The translations under genes and the position numbers were made by a program. DNA of 60,363 nt from Zoogloeaceae bacterium (GTDB taxonomy: Bacteria > Pseudomonadota > Gammaproteobacteria > Burkholderiales > Rhodocyclaceae): NCBI GenBank assembly GCA_031287525.1, contig JAITSU010000096.1, positions 1 to 60,363 of the forward strand, given 5' to 3'. Shown piece by piece: positions 37,790 through 46,222 of the stretch. How positions within the stretch are numbered: position 1 is the stretch's first letter; the number at the start of each line of letters is the position of its first letter. The notes below the pieces were generated by a model, which was not told where the DNA came from, made no database searches, and was given only the letters and a program-made list of their open reading frames with translations.

Positions 37790-38254
37790 GTGTTCGCCAT
37801 CGTCCTTTTCGAGCCGGAAATTCCGCCCAATACCGGCAATATCATTCGCCTTTGCGCCAATACGGGGGCGGAATTGCATCTGGTGGCGCCTTTGGGTTTT
37901 CAGTGGGAAGACAAGGCGTTGCGTCGCGCGGGGCTGGATTATCACGAATATGCCGAGGTGCGCCGCCACGCGGACTGGGCGGCTTGCCGGGCGGCATTGG
38001 ACGGGCGGCGGTTTTTTGCGATGACGACCAAGGCAGCGCGTTGTTATGGCGACGCGACGTTTTTGCCCGACGATGTTTTCGTTTTTGGACCGGAATCACG
38101 TGGGCTGCCTGCGGACATTCTGGCGCAATTCCCGCCCGAACACCGCCTGCGCCTCCCCATGCGCCCCGGCAACCGCAGCCTGAATCTTTCCAACGCGGCG
38201 GCAGTGACCGTGTTTGAGGCGTGGCGGCAGCAGGGTTTTTTGGGTGGAACGTAG
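37790..38254 (+). CDS. trmL: tRNA (cytidine/uridine-2'-O-)-methyltransferase
   Basis: 154 aa SPOUT enzyme that methylates the wobble ribose of tRNA-Leu isoacceptors. It starts with GTG (MFAIVLFEPEIPPNTGNIIRLCANTG). The knotted SAM site is FVFGPESRGLPADIL and MRPGNRSLNLSNAAAVTVFEAWRQ. Length matches TrmL. The start is supported by family alignment rather than by a strong ribosome site. A perfect 22-bp inverted repeat follows the stop. Confidence 0.94.
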   Translation: MFAIVLFEPEIPPNTGNIIRLCANTGAELHLVAPLGFQWEDKALRRAGLDYHEYAEVRRHADWAACRAALDGRRFFAMTTKAARCYGDATFLPDDVFVFGPESRGLPADILAQFPPEHRLRLPMRPGNRSLNLSNAAAVTVFEAWRQQGFLGGT

Positions 38255-38263
38255 GCGATTTGC

Positions 38264-38332
38264 AAAAGTGGCGGGAGCATCTTGCTCCCGTTCATGACCT
38301 GCCGGCGGAAGCAAGATGCTCCCGCCACTTTT
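38264..38332. terminator. perfect inverted repeat between convergent genes, likely bidirectional terminator
   Basis: Arms 38264-38285 and 38311-38332 are perfect 22-bp inverted copies (AAAAGTGGCGGGAGC...), each with its own small palindrome (CGGGAGCA/TGCTCCCG), and end in T4-T5. The element lies between trmL and the FGE-like gene and touches the latter's stop codon. It may also be a dispersed repeat. Confidence 0.75.
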
Positions 38333-39123
38333 TAATCTACGGAGCGGGCAAGCCGGAAGCCGATGAGCTCGAGCCGGTCATCCGGCGTGCCGTTGCCCCG
38401 GCTCGCCAACCGCAAGCCCCTGGCGGAGTTGCCCCAACTGCCGCCCCGCAACACCCGGATAACGCCGCTAGAAGAACCCACCGGGTCGGACGAAGGGCTG
38501 CGACGGTAATAACTGCTGTCATACCCATCATTGACCCATTCCCATACATTCCCGTGTATGTCGTATAAGCCCCACGGATTGGGACTTTTTTGCCCAACGG
38601 GATGGGTCGACCCCAAGTCGGAATTTTCACCATACCATGCGTATTGTCTCAATTGACCGGCATCATCCCCGAAAGAGTACGCGCTTGTCGTCCCCGCGCG
38701 AGCGGCGTATTCCCATTCCGCCTCGGTCGGCAAGCGGTATTTATTGGTGCCCTCTTTTACGTTCAGGCGCGAGATAAAGGTCTGTACATCGTCCCACGAC
38801 ACCATTTCTACCGGGTTGTTACGACCCTTATATTTGCTCGGATTGTTCCCCATTACCGCCACCCATTCCGCTTGCGTGACTTCATACTTACCCAGGTAAA
38901 AAGGCTGGCTGAGGGTGACGCGATGCTGCGGCTTTTCATCGTCGTAGGCTTTTTTGTCGTTTTTGTCCGTGCCCATTATGAAAGAACCCGCCGGAATCAA
39001 AATGAATTCCATGCCGATACTGTTGGTGTAGGTTTGGGCAGGTTCCGCGCCAGAAGCGCCGGAAACCACCAAAAATCCGCTGATCACCAGCGCCAACAGA
39101 ATGTTACGGGAGTACATTTTCAT
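38332..39123 (-). CDS. secreted formylglycine-generating-enzyme-like (SUMF1) protein
   Basis: 263 aa with a signal peptide (MKMYSRNILLALVISGFLVVSGASG region). The SUMF1/FGE-sulfatase domain fills the rest: MEFILIPAGSFIMGTD, YLGKYEVTQAEWVAVMG, NPVEMVSWDDVQTFISRL, YRLPTEAEWEYAARAG, GNVWEWVNDGY and RVLRGGSWGNSARGLRLASR. True FGE has a conserved active cysteine pair near the C-terminus; I see none here, so it is more likely a non-catalytic or ergothioneine/effector-type relative. GAGGAA lies 6 nt before the ATG. Confidence 0.88.
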   Translation of the reverse strand: MKMYSRNILLALVISGFLVVSGASGAEPAQTYTNSIGMEFILIPAGSFIMGTDKNDKKAYDDEKPQHRVTLSQPFYLGKYEVTQAEWVAVMGNNPSKYKGRNNPVEMVSWDDVQTFISRLNVKEGTNKYRLPTEAEWEYAARAGTTSAYSFGDDAGQLRQYAWYGENSDLGSTHPVGQKSPNPWGLYDIHGNVWEWVNDGYDSSYYRRSPSSDPVGSSSGVIRVLRGGSWGNSARGLRLASRGNGTPDDRLELIGFRLARSVD

Positions 39124-39190
39124 GTTAATTCCTCATCAGGTTATTCAAAGCAAGAAGGTTGCGAACGATGCTGAAGTATATCCTGCATCA

Positions 39191-39263
39191 ACCGCCTCTC
39201 TGGGAACGCCAAGCTCCAGCTTGGCATAAAGCGCGGATGCCAGGCTAAAGCCTGACGTTCCCG
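39191..39263. repeat. GGGAACG-flanked inverted repeat element
   Basis: GGGAACGCCAAGC...GCTTGGCAT and ATGCCAGGC...GCCTGACGTTCCC form a compact imperfect palindrome in the gap between the FGE-like gene start and the mpl stop. It resembles a dispersed non-coding repeat. Confidence 0.7.
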
Positions 39264-39268
39264 GAAAT

Positions 39269-40621
39269 CTACATGCCTGACAGCCGCCGCAACAGTTTTT
39301 CGTGAATCCCGCCAAAACCGCCGTTGCTCATGACCAATATCTGGTCGCCTGTTCGGGCGTTTGTTGCGATGGCATCCACCAGCGTGTCCAAATCCGTTTC
39401 GACGCGGGCGGTGTCGCCCAAGGGGTTCAAGGCGGCGGCGGCGTCCCAGCCCAAGTCGGCGGCGTAGCAGAAAACCTCGTCGGCGTCGGCGAGGCTGTCG
39501 GCGAGGCGGTCTTTCATGATCCCCAGTTTCATGGTGTTGGAGCGCGGTTCCAGTACGGCAAGGATGCGTTTTTCCTGCCCCACTTTGCGGCGCAAGCCCG
39601 AGAGTGTCGTGGCGATGGCGGTGGGATGGTGGGCGAAGTCGTCGTAGACGGTCACGCCCGCCGCTTCGCCGCGCATTTCCAGACGACGGCGGACGTTCTG
39701 GAAACTCGCCAACGCTGCCATGCCGCGCTCCAGTGGCACGCCCGCATGTTCCGCTGCCAGTAATGCGGCGCAGGCGTTTTGGCGGTTGTGTTCGCCGGAG
39801 AGTTCCCATGTTGTTCTGGCGATTTCGCCCTCCGCGCCATGCAAAACCAGACTGCCATCGGCGTCGTCGCCGGTGATGTGGAAGCCTTGGGGATTGTTGA
39901 AGCTTTTGACCGGCGTCCAGCAGCCACGCGCCAGCACCCGTTGCAAACTGGCTTCGCCCTGATTGCTCACAATCAAACCAGAAGACGGCAGGATACGCAC
40001 TAAATGATGAAATTGCGTTTCGATGGCAGCAAGATCGGCGAAGATGTCGGCATGATCGAATTCCAGATTATTGAGCGCCAGCGTTTTGGGGCGGTAGTGC
40101 ACGAACTTGGAACGCTTGTCGCAAAAGGCGGTGTCGTATTCGTCCGCTTCAATCACGAAAAAGGGCGCATTCCCCAAGCGCGCGGAAATGCCGAAATTGA
40201 GCGGCACACCGCCAATCAGAAAACCCGGATTCAGCCCCGCTTCTTCCAGAATCCACGCCAGCATCGAGGCGGTGGTGGTTTTGCCGTGCGTACCCGCCAC
40301 GCCCAACACCCACCTGCCTTGCAGCACATGCCCGGCAAGCCATTGCGGGCCGGAAACGTAGGGCAAACCTTTGTCCAGTATGGCTTCCAGCAGGGGATTG
40401 CCGCGCGAAATGGCGTTGCCGACTACAAAAACATCGGGACGCATATTCATTTGTGACGGATCGTAACCTTCGGTAAGCGCGATTCCGGCGGCTTCCAACT
40501 GTTCGCTCATGGGCGGATAAACATTGGCGTCGCAACCGCTGACGCGATGACCAGCGGCGCGCGCCAGTTGCGCCAGACCACCCATGAATGTGCCGCAGAC
40601 GCCGAGAATGTGGAGATGCAT
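39269..40621 (-). CDS. mpl: UDP-MurNAc:L-Ala-gamma-D-Glu-meso-DAP ligase
   Basis: 450 aa peptidoglycan-recycling ligase that attaches recovered tripeptide to UDP-MurNAc. The N-terminal dinucleotide-like fold is HLHILGVCGTFMGGLAQLARAAGH. The ATP loop is VLGVAGTHGKTTTASMLAWIL, and DDFAHHPTAIATTLSGLRRK and LEPRSNTMKLGIMKDRL are Mur-ligase C-terminal motifs. The GTHGKTT P-loop is intact. It is divergent from the nucleotidyltransferase-like gene with an 84-bp gap. Confidence 0.96.
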   Translation of the reverse strand: MHLHILGVCGTFMGGLAQLARAAGHRVSGCDANVYPPMSEQLEAAGIALTEGYDPSQMNMRPDVFVVGNAISRGNPLLEAILDKGLPYVSGPQWLAGHVLQGRWVLGVAGTHGKTTTASMLAWILEEAGLNPGFLIGGVPLNFGISARLGNAPFFVIEADEYDTAFCDKRSKFVHYRPKTLALNNLEFDHADIFADLAAIETQFHHLVRILPSSGLIVSNQGEASLQRVLARGCWTPVKSFNNPQGFHITGDDADGSLVLHGAEGEIARTTWELSGEHNRQNACAALLAAEHAGVPLERGMAALASFQNVRRRLEMRGEAAGVTVYDDFAHHPTAIATTLSGLRRKVGQEKRILAVLEPRSNTMKLGIMKDRLADSLADADEVFCYAADLGWDAAAALNPLGDTARVETDLDTLVDAIATNARTGDQILVMSNGGFGGIHEKLLRRLSGM

Positions 40622-40705
40622 ATTCCTTCCTTTTATCCTTTTGTCAGGAAGCCGCTGTTAAAATCGAGCGCAATTCTACTTTATCCGCAGGATTTACTGC
40701 TCATC

Positions 40706-41311
40706 ATGTCCCGTTCATCGCACCACCACCCGCAACAAAACGGCGGTCAAATCTCACGCGCCCATATTGCCAGCGTCGCCGCAAGGCTCATGGCGCAGGA
40801 TGGCATTACGGACATGGGGCTGGCGAAGAAGAAAGCCGCCCGCCAACTGGGACAGGCGGATTCTGCCCTGCTGCCCGACAACGCCGAGGTGGAAGCCGAA
40901 TTGCGGCTCTATCAGGCGCTGTATCAGGGCGACGCGCAACCGGCGCGACTGCGTTTTTTGCGCGAAGAAGCCGCCCGCGCCATGCGCCTGCTTGCCGATT
41001 TCACGCCTTACCTCACGGGTTCGGTGCTTGATGGCACTGCCGGAGCGCATTCCGCCATTGACCTCTTGCTGTTTGCCGACAGCGCCAAGGATGTGGAAAT
41101 TTTCCTGCTCGACCACAACATCGTCTTTGACCACGCGGAACCCAGAAACGACAAGGCGGAAGCCGTGTTGCGCCTTACCCGACCGGATACCGACATTCAC
41201 CTGATTGTCTTCCCGCACCATCTGGAACGCCATCATTTCCGGCATCGGGATGGCAGGGCGCGCGAACGGCTGCGTCTGGACGGACTTGAACAACTTTTGG
41301 AAAGCGCATGA
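40706..41311 (+). CDS. nucleotidyltransferase-like protein of unknown function
   Basis: About 201 aa from the ATG at 40706 (MSRSSHHHPQQNGGQISRAHIASVAARLMAQDGITDMGLAKKKAA in outline). The central LTGSVLDGTAGAHSAIDLLLFADSAKDVEIFLLDHNIVF resembles the GS...D-x-D core of nucleotidyltransferases, although only one clear Asp pair position is visible. The C-terminus is His/Arg-rich (HHLERHHFRHRDGRARERLRLDG). No experimental role is known to me. The stop overlaps the thioredoxin-like gene start (ATGA). Confidence 0.7.
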   Translation: MSRSSHHHPQQNGGQISRAHIASVAARLMAQDGITDMGLAKKKAARQLGQADSALLPDNAEVEAELRLYQALYQGDAQPARLRFLREEAARAMRLLADFTPYLTGSVLDGTAGAHSAIDLLLFADSAKDVEIFLLDHNIVFDHAEPRNDKAEAVLRLTRPDTDIHLIVFPHHLERHHFRHRDGRARERLRLDGLEQLLESA

Positions 41312-41886
41312 TGCAGCCCCTTAACACACTAACCAGCATTTTGCTCGCCCTGCTCGTCCATACGGCTTGGGCGGCAGACCTGCCCGCAACCGCATCCGGC
41401 GAACCCGCCGCCGCGCCCGCCGCAACCACCAGCGCCGCGCAACAACTGCTCACGCTGGAATTGTCAGATGAGCGCGGCAAAAAATGGGCATTCAGTCAGT
41501 GGAAAGGGCGCGTACTGGTGGTCAATTTCTGGGCGACCTGGTGTGTACCCTGCAAAGCGGAAATACCGGAATTTTCCCGCCTGAACACGGCATGGCAAAA
41601 GAAAAACGTGCAATTTGTCGGTATCGCCATTGATAAACGCGAGAACGTGCAGGCATTTGTCGATAAAATCAAGATTTCCTATCCGCAACTCATCGACGAT
41701 GGACAGATGATGCAACAGTTACGCGCCCTGGGGAACGCCATGCAGGGCTTGCCCTTCACGCTCATCATCAACCGTCAGGGCGAAATCGTCGAACGCCGTT
41801 TGGGAAGCCTGGGGACGAAAGAACTGGAAACCTTGCTGAAAACCGTAACGGCGCAACCCCGCAAGACGACAGGCGGGAAAGGCTGA
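41308..41886 (+). CDS. TlpA-like periplasmic thioredoxin
   Basis: 192 aa. A signal peptide (MMQPLNTLTSILLALLVHTAWA) and an Ala/Pro-rich linker precede a thioredoxin fold. The redox motif is WCVPC (Cys79, Cys82) in VVNFWATWCVPCKAEIPEF, and the cis-proline loop is GLPFTLIINRQGEIVER. Such proteins reduce disulfides in the periplasm, for example in cytochrome c maturation. The gene is coupled upstream to the nucleotidyltransferase-like gene. The two pilin-head-like proteins that follow carry paired cysteines, which might make them its clients; that is inference. Confidence 0.92.
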   Translation: MMQPLNTLTSILLALLVHTAWAADLPATASGEPAAAPAATTSAAQQLLTLELSDERGKKWAFSQWKGRVLVVNFWATWCVPCKAEIPEFSRLNTAWQKKNVQFVGIAIDKRENVQAFVDKIKISYPQLIDDGQMMQQLRALGNAMQGLPFTLIINRQGEIVERRLGSLGTKELETLLKTVTAQPRKTTGGKG

Positions 41887-41906
41887 TTGGCGCGAAGGAG
41901 CAAGAC

Positions 41907-42365
41907 ATGGCGTCCGCAGACGAAACTCCCCCCGACACTCGCTATTGGCACATCCGGCTGCATAAACGGAATGCCCTGTTGGGGTTGCTGGCTTTGGGCG
42001 TTTTGCTTCTTTTTACATTCGTGGCGAAAATGGGTCTCCTGCATGAGGAATTGTTCAAACATAGATCACAAGCAGTAGTGGTTATGGTGGCGGCGCGTGA
42101 AGCGCGGCAAGCCATCAACCAGCAACTCAAAAACGATCCACATGCCAGCATAGCCGCCAGTACCGTCGACTCAATCTCTACCGAAATGACCTACAAAACC
42201 GTTGCCCACGATGGCGTGATCGTGGTTTTCAGCCAGCAGACAGGGACGCTCATCGTGTATCGCCCCCAGGTCGACGCAGACGGGGAAGTCAACTGGACAT
42301 GCTGGGGCGCGTCCGCTTACGGGAACGAAATTCTCCCGACTGAGTGCCGCATCCCGCAGCCCTGA
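41907..42365 (+). CDS. membrane protein with pilin-head-like C-terminus, paralogue 1
   Basis: 152 aa. A single membrane helix (LLGLLALGVLLLFTFVA) follows a short cytoplasmic start (MASADETPPDTRYWHIRLHKRN). The outside part ends VNWTCWGASAYGNEILPTECR. A strand-rich stretch, W-x-C, and a C-terminal Cys before Arg is the pattern of the disulfide-bonded D-region of type IV pilins. There is no prepilin GFTLIE site, so it should not be processed or assembled as a pilin. GCGAAGGAG precedes the ATG, as in the next gene. About 35-40% similar to the next gene by eye. Confidence 0.75.
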   Translation: MASADETPPDTRYWHIRLHKRNALLGLLALGVLLLFTFVAKMGLLHEELFKHRSQAVVVMVAAREARQAINQQLKNDPHASIAASTVDSISTEMTYKTVAHDGVIVVFSQQTGTLIVYRPQVDADGEVNWTCWGASAYGNEILPTECRIPQP

Positions 42366-42390
42366 AACGACAAATGCGAAGGAGTAAAAC

Positions 42391-42879
42391 ATGGCAACAC
42401 CATCTGAATCTGCCGACGACACACAATACTGGCGCATCCGCTTGCATAAAAAGAAGACCAAAAACTGGCTATTGTCTTTAGTCTGCCTGTTCTTTTTCGT
42501 CGCCTTTGCCTACCTCGCGCTCACAGCACGCCCCGATTATGTGCGTAGGGCATATACAACAGAATTGCTGTCGAGAACAGATGAGGCGCAGAAAGCCATC
42601 AGTCAGCAAATCGAAATCACCCCACAAGCAACCGTCATCATTGATGCCAGCATCGTCGACCGGATTTCCGCCGCACTTCGGGCAGGAGATTCCGTAGCCG
42701 TTGCCCGCGACGGCACCATCATGGCTTTCAGCGGACGAACAGAAACGGTTTTCGTGCTACGTCCCAAAGTTGGCGCCAACGGGAAAGTCGACTGGACATG
42801 CAGGGGAATGTCGATTCACGGACTCAGCGCCATCCCAGGTTGGTGCCTCAACCGCCAACCCTCTGAAAACGACGACTAA
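42391..42879 (+). CDS. membrane protein with pilin-head-like C-terminus, paralogue 2
   Basis: 162 aa tandem paralogue of the preceding gene. They share the start DDTQYWRIRLHKKK, one membrane helix (WLLSLVCLFFFVAFAYLAL), the AQKAISQQ helix and the end VDWTCRGMSIHGLSAIPGWC. The two Cys of the C-terminal loop are kept. The upstream sequences (GCGAAGGAG, A-rich spacer, ATGGC) are also alike, so the duplication included the ribosome site. The function is unknown; it may recognise or guard pilin or a fold partner, with the TfpZ-type gene at 26.8-27.6 kb as a possible link. Confidence 0.75.
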   Translation: MATPSESADDTQYWRIRLHKKKTKNWLLSLVCLFFFVAFAYLALTARPDYVRRAYTTELLSRTDEAQKAISQQIEITPQATVIIDASIVDRISAALRAGDSVAVARDGTIMAFSGRTETVFVLRPKVGANGKVDWTCRGMSIHGLSAIPGWCLNRQPSENDD

Positions 42880-42957
42880 GCCATTTCACCTCGCTCCAAA
42901 ACCCTCAATCCCGACCAAACTGGACAAAATGCTGCGAAATGCGGCAAACTTGCAGCC

Positions 42958-43437
42958 ATGAAGAAGCAAAAAACGACCTCCAAATCTTCCCTCCGTCCGC
43001 GTGTTCTGGTGTTGCACGGGCCTAATCTCAACCTTTTGGGTACGCGCGAGCCGCAACATTACGGTTCGATGACGCTGGAAGACATCAATCTCACCCTTGC
43101 CCGCCGCGCGGAAATCGCGGAGGTTGACCTGGAAAGTTTCCAGACCAACCACGAAGGCGCGTTGATTGAGCGCATACATGCCGCTAAAAAGCAGGAAGTG
43201 CGCTACATCATCATCAATCCCGCTGCCTGGACGCATACCAGCGTGGCGGTTCGGGACGCGCTGATGGCGGTGTCCATTCCCTTCATCGAAGTGCATCTTT
43301 CCAACATTTATGCGCGGGAAGCCTTCCGGCATCATTCTTTTTTCTCCGACCTCGCCGTGGGCGTCATCAGTGGTCTGGGTCATCAGGGCTATCAGCTCGC
43401 GCTCGAATACCTTCTCAACAAACTCAATACGGATTAA
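42958..43437 (+). CDS. aroQ: 3-dehydroquinate dehydratase, type II
   Basis: 159 aa shikimate-pathway enzyme. After a lysine-rich start come [21 protein letters not shown] (catalytic Tyr nearby), [32 protein letters not shown] and [20 protein letters not shown] (catalytic His region). It forms dodecamers in relatives. The order aroQ-accB-accC is a conserved proteobacterial block. Confidence 0.96.
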   Translation: MKKQKTTSKSSLRPRVLVLHGPNLNLLGTREPQHYGSMTLEDINLTLARRAEIAEVDLESFQTNHEGALIERIHAAKKQEVRYIIINPAAWTHTSVAVRDALMAVSIPFIEVHLSNIYAREAFRHHSFFSDLAVGVISGLGHQGYQLALEYLLNKLNTD

Positions 43438-43497
43438 GCGTCGGCGCGTCACAAGCGCGTCTGCCTTGCCGTATTTACAAACTCCAGGGAGAGCCTC

Positions 43498-43953
43498 GTG
43501 GATTTACGTAAACTCAAAAAACTGATTGATCTGGTGCAGGAATCCGGCATTTCAGAGTTGGAAGTCACCGAGGGCGAAGAAAAGGTGCGAATCGCCAAGT
43601 TTGCGCCAGCGGGCGCCGCGCCCGCGCAGTATCCGCTTCCCGTCGGCGCGCCTGCGGCTTTGCCGACAGGCGGCGCGGCTTCCGCCGTCAATCTCGACGA
43701 TGAAGACGAGCCACCGGAAGGACATGAAGTGAAGTCGCCGATGGTGGGTACCTTCTACCGTTCGCCTTCGCCGGGCGCGAACGCGTTTGTGGAAGTGGGG
43801 CAAACGGTCAAGGAAGGCGAAACGCTTTGCATCATCGAGGCAATGAAGTTGTTGAACGAAATCGAGGCGGACGCTTCCGGCGTGATCAAGAGCATTCTGG
43901 TGGAAAACGGGCAGCCGGTGGAATTCGGCGAACCTTTATTCATCATCGGCTGA
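43498..43953 (+). CDS. accB: biotin carboxyl carrier protein of acetyl-CoA carboxylase
   Basis: 151 aa, GTG start at 43498 preceded by GGGAGAG. A short N-terminal helix region is followed by an Ala/Pro linker and a biotinyl domain. The biotin acceptor is Lys117 in [18 protein letters not shown]. The carrier moves carboxybiotin between AccC and the AccAD transferase; accD is at 14.8-15.7 kb. accC follows 12 bp after the stop. Confidence 0.97.
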   Translation: MDLRKLKKLIDLVQESGISELEVTEGEEKVRIAKFAPAGAAPAQYPLPVGAPAALPTGGAASAVNLDDEDEPPEGHEVKSPMVGTFYRSPSPGANAFVEVGQTVKEGETLCIIEAMKLLNEIEADASGVIKSILVENGQPVEFGEPLFIIG

Positions 43954-43965
43954 TCGGTGACGACC

Positions 43966-45324
43966 ATGTTCGAGAAAATACTCATCGCCAATCGCGGAGA
44001 AATCGCCCTGCGGGTGCAACGCGCCTGTCGGGAAATGGGCATCAAGACGGTTGTCGTGCATTCGGAAGCTGACCGCGAAGCCAAGTATGTCAAGCTCGCG
44101 GACGAGTCGGTTTGCATCGGCCCCGCGCCTTCGGCGCAAAGCTATCTCAATGTCCCCGCGATTATTTCGGCGGCGGAAGTCACCGATTCCCAGGCGATTC
44201 ACCCCGGCTACGGCTTTCTTTCGGAAAACGCGGATTTCGCGGAACGGGTGGAGTCTTCCGGGTTCGTGTTCATCGGCCCAAAGGCGGAAACCATCCGTCT
44301 GATGGGCGACAAGGTTTCCGCCAAGGACGCCATGAAAGCCACTGGCGTACCCTGCGTCCCCGGCTCTGATGGGGCGCTGAACGACGACCCGAAGGAAATC
44401 AGCCGCATCGCCAAGAGCATCGGTTATCCGGTCATCATCAAGGCTTCCGGCGGCGGCGGCGGGCGCGGAATGCGCGTCGTGCATACGGAAGCGGCGCTCT
44501 TGAACGCCGTGACCATGACCCGCACGGAGGCGAGAGCGGCGTTTGGCAATCCGACGGTGTATATGGAAAAGTATCTGGAAAACCCGCGTCATGTGGAAAT
44601 CCAGATTCTTGCCGACCAGTATGGCAATGCGGTTTATCTGGGCGAGCGCGATTGCTCAATGCAACGCCGCAACCAGAAAATCATCGAGGAAGCGCCCGCC
44701 CCGCTGATTCCGGCGCGACAAATCGCCCGCATCGGCGAACGCTGCGCCGACGCCTGTCGCAAAATCGGCTATCGCGGCGCGGGGACATTTGAATTTCTCT
44801 ACGAACGCGGCGAGTTCTATTTCATCGAAATGAACACTCGCGTACAAGTCGAGCATCCGGTGACGGAACTGATTACCGGCATCGACATCGTACAGGCGCA
44901 GATTCGTGTCGCCGCCGGTGAAAAACTGGGCTTGAAGCAGCGCGACATCGTGTTTCGCGGACATGCCATCGAATGTCGCATTAACGCCGAAGATCCCTAC
45001 ACGTTCGTGCCATTTCCCGGCAAGATCAGCGTTTATCACCCGCCCGGCGGTCCCGGCATCCGGGTGGATTCGCACATCTATCAGGGCTACACCGTGCCTT
45101 CGCATTACGACTCGATGGTCGCCAAGGTCATCGCCTATGGCGACACGCGCGACCAGGCCATCCGCCGGATGCGGATCGCGCTTTCGGAAATGGGCGTGGA
45201 AGGCATCAAAACCAACATCCCCCTGCACCAGGAATTGATGCTGGACGCGCATTTCATCAAGGGCGGTTCCAGTATTCATTATCTGGAACAAAAACTCGCC
45301 GCGCAGGGCAAGGTCAAGAAGTAA
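43966..45324 (+). CDS. accC: biotin carboxylase
   Basis: 452 aa ATP-grasp enzyme that carboxylates biotin on AccB. The ATG at 43966 ([25 protein letters not shown]) is preceded by GGTGA at 6 nt; a GTG three codons up is possible. Motifs are [20 protein letters not shown] (ATP lid), [15 protein letters not shown] and [22 protein letters not shown], with catalytic residues intact. Length is standard. prmA follows 4 bp later. Confidence 0.97.
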   Translation: MFEKILIANRGEIALRVQRACREMGIKTVVVHSEADREAKYVKLADESVCIGPAPSAQSYLNVPAIISAAEVTDSQAIHPGYGFLSENADFAERVESSGFVFIGPKAETIRLMGDKVSAKDAMKATGVPCVPGSDGALNDDPKEISRIAKSIGYPVIIKASGGGGGRGMRVVHTEAALLNAVTMTRTEARAAFGNPTVYMEKYLENPRHVEIQILADQYGNAVYLGERDCSMQRRNQKIIEEAPAPLIPARQIARIGERCADACRKIGYRGAGTFEFLYERGEFYFIEMNTRVQVEHPVTELITGIDIVQAQIRVAAGEKLGLKQRDIVFRGHAIECRINAEDPYTFVPFPGKISVYHPPGGPGIRVDSHIYQGYTVPSHYDSMVAKVIAYGDTRDQAIRRMRIALSEMGVEGIKTNIPLHQELMLDAHFIKGGSSIHYLEQKLAAQGKVKK

Positions 45325-45328
45325 GCGT

Positions 45329-46222
45329 ATGGCATGGATTAGCGCCTCTTTTCTCGCGGACGCGCATCTGGCGGAATCGCTCGCGGACGCGCTGCTGGCA
45401 TCTGGCGCGCTCTCCGCCAGCATCGAAGACGCCGACGCGGGCACACCAGAAGAAAAACCGCAATTCGCCGAACCCGGCGAGGAAACCGCGACAGTCTGGG
45501 AACACTCGCGCGTGGTGGCGCTGTTCGCGGAGCACGCGCCCGTCGGACAAATCATGCGGGACGCGGCGGCAAGCCTTGGTCTTACCGCCGTACCCGATTT
45601 CGCGCTCGCTCAGGTTGAGGAAGAAAACTGGGTGGCGCTGACGCAAGCCCAATTCGACCCCATCCGCATTTCCAGCCGTCTCTGGATTGTCCCCTCGTGG
45701 CACGAAGCCCCCGATCCCGCCGCCATCAATCTGTGGCTTGACCCCGGCATGGCGTTTGGCACGGGATCGCACCCCACCACCCGCCTCTGTCTGGAATGGC
45801 TGGAACGCGCGCAAATCTCCGGCAAAACCCTGCTCGATTACGGCTGCGGCTCCGGCATTCTGGCGATTGCCGCCGCCAAACTGGGCGCGGCAATGGTCGC
45901 GGGCGTGGACATCGACCCGCAAGCCATCATCGCCGCCGAAGCCAACGCCGAAAAAAACGGCGTCAACGCGCAATTCGACGTATCCGCCGAGGCTTTGGGC
46001 GCGCGGCAATATGATCTGGTGATGGCCAACATTCTCGCCAATCCCCTGCGTGTGCTCGCTCCGGCGCTTTGCGGGCATGTTCGCTCCGGCGGCAGTCTGG
46101 CGCTTTCCGGCATCCTCGCGGAACAGGCGGCAGAAATCATCGACCTCTACGCGCCCTGGATTCCGCTTGCCGTCGCGGATACGCAGGAAGGTTGGGTATG
46201 TCTGGCGGGAATCAAGCCATGA
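45329..46222 (+). CDS. prmA: ribosomal protein L11 methyltransferase
   Basis: 297 aa. It trimethylates ribosomal protein L11. The N-terminal substrate-recognition domain is followed by a Rossmann methyltransferase: MAFGTGSHPTTRLCLEWL, LLDYGCGSGILAIAAAKLGA and MANILANPLRVLAP (the NPxx-type motif). These are PrmA hallmarks. It is coupled to accC upstream and overlaps the DUF3426 gene (ATGA) downstream, as in many betaproteobacteria. Confidence 0.95.
   Translation: MAWISASFLADAHLAESLADALLASGALSASIEDADAGTPEEKPQFAEPGEETATVWEHSRVVALFAEHAPVGQIMRDAAASLGLTAVPDFALAQVEEENWVALTQAQFDPIRISSRLWIVPSWHEAPDPAAINLWLDPGMAFGTGSHPTTRLCLEWLERAQISGKTLLDYGCGSGILAIAAAKLGAAMVAGVDIDPQAIIAAEANAEKNGVNAQFDVSAEALGARQYDLVMANILANPLRVLAPALCGHVRSGGSLALSGILAEQAAEIIDLYAPWIPLAVADTQEGWVCLAGIKP

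Noticed and set aside
38332-39123. True formylglycine-generating enzyme
   Set aside because: The fold motifs are present, but I see no active cysteine pair, so a sulfatase-activating role is not claimed.
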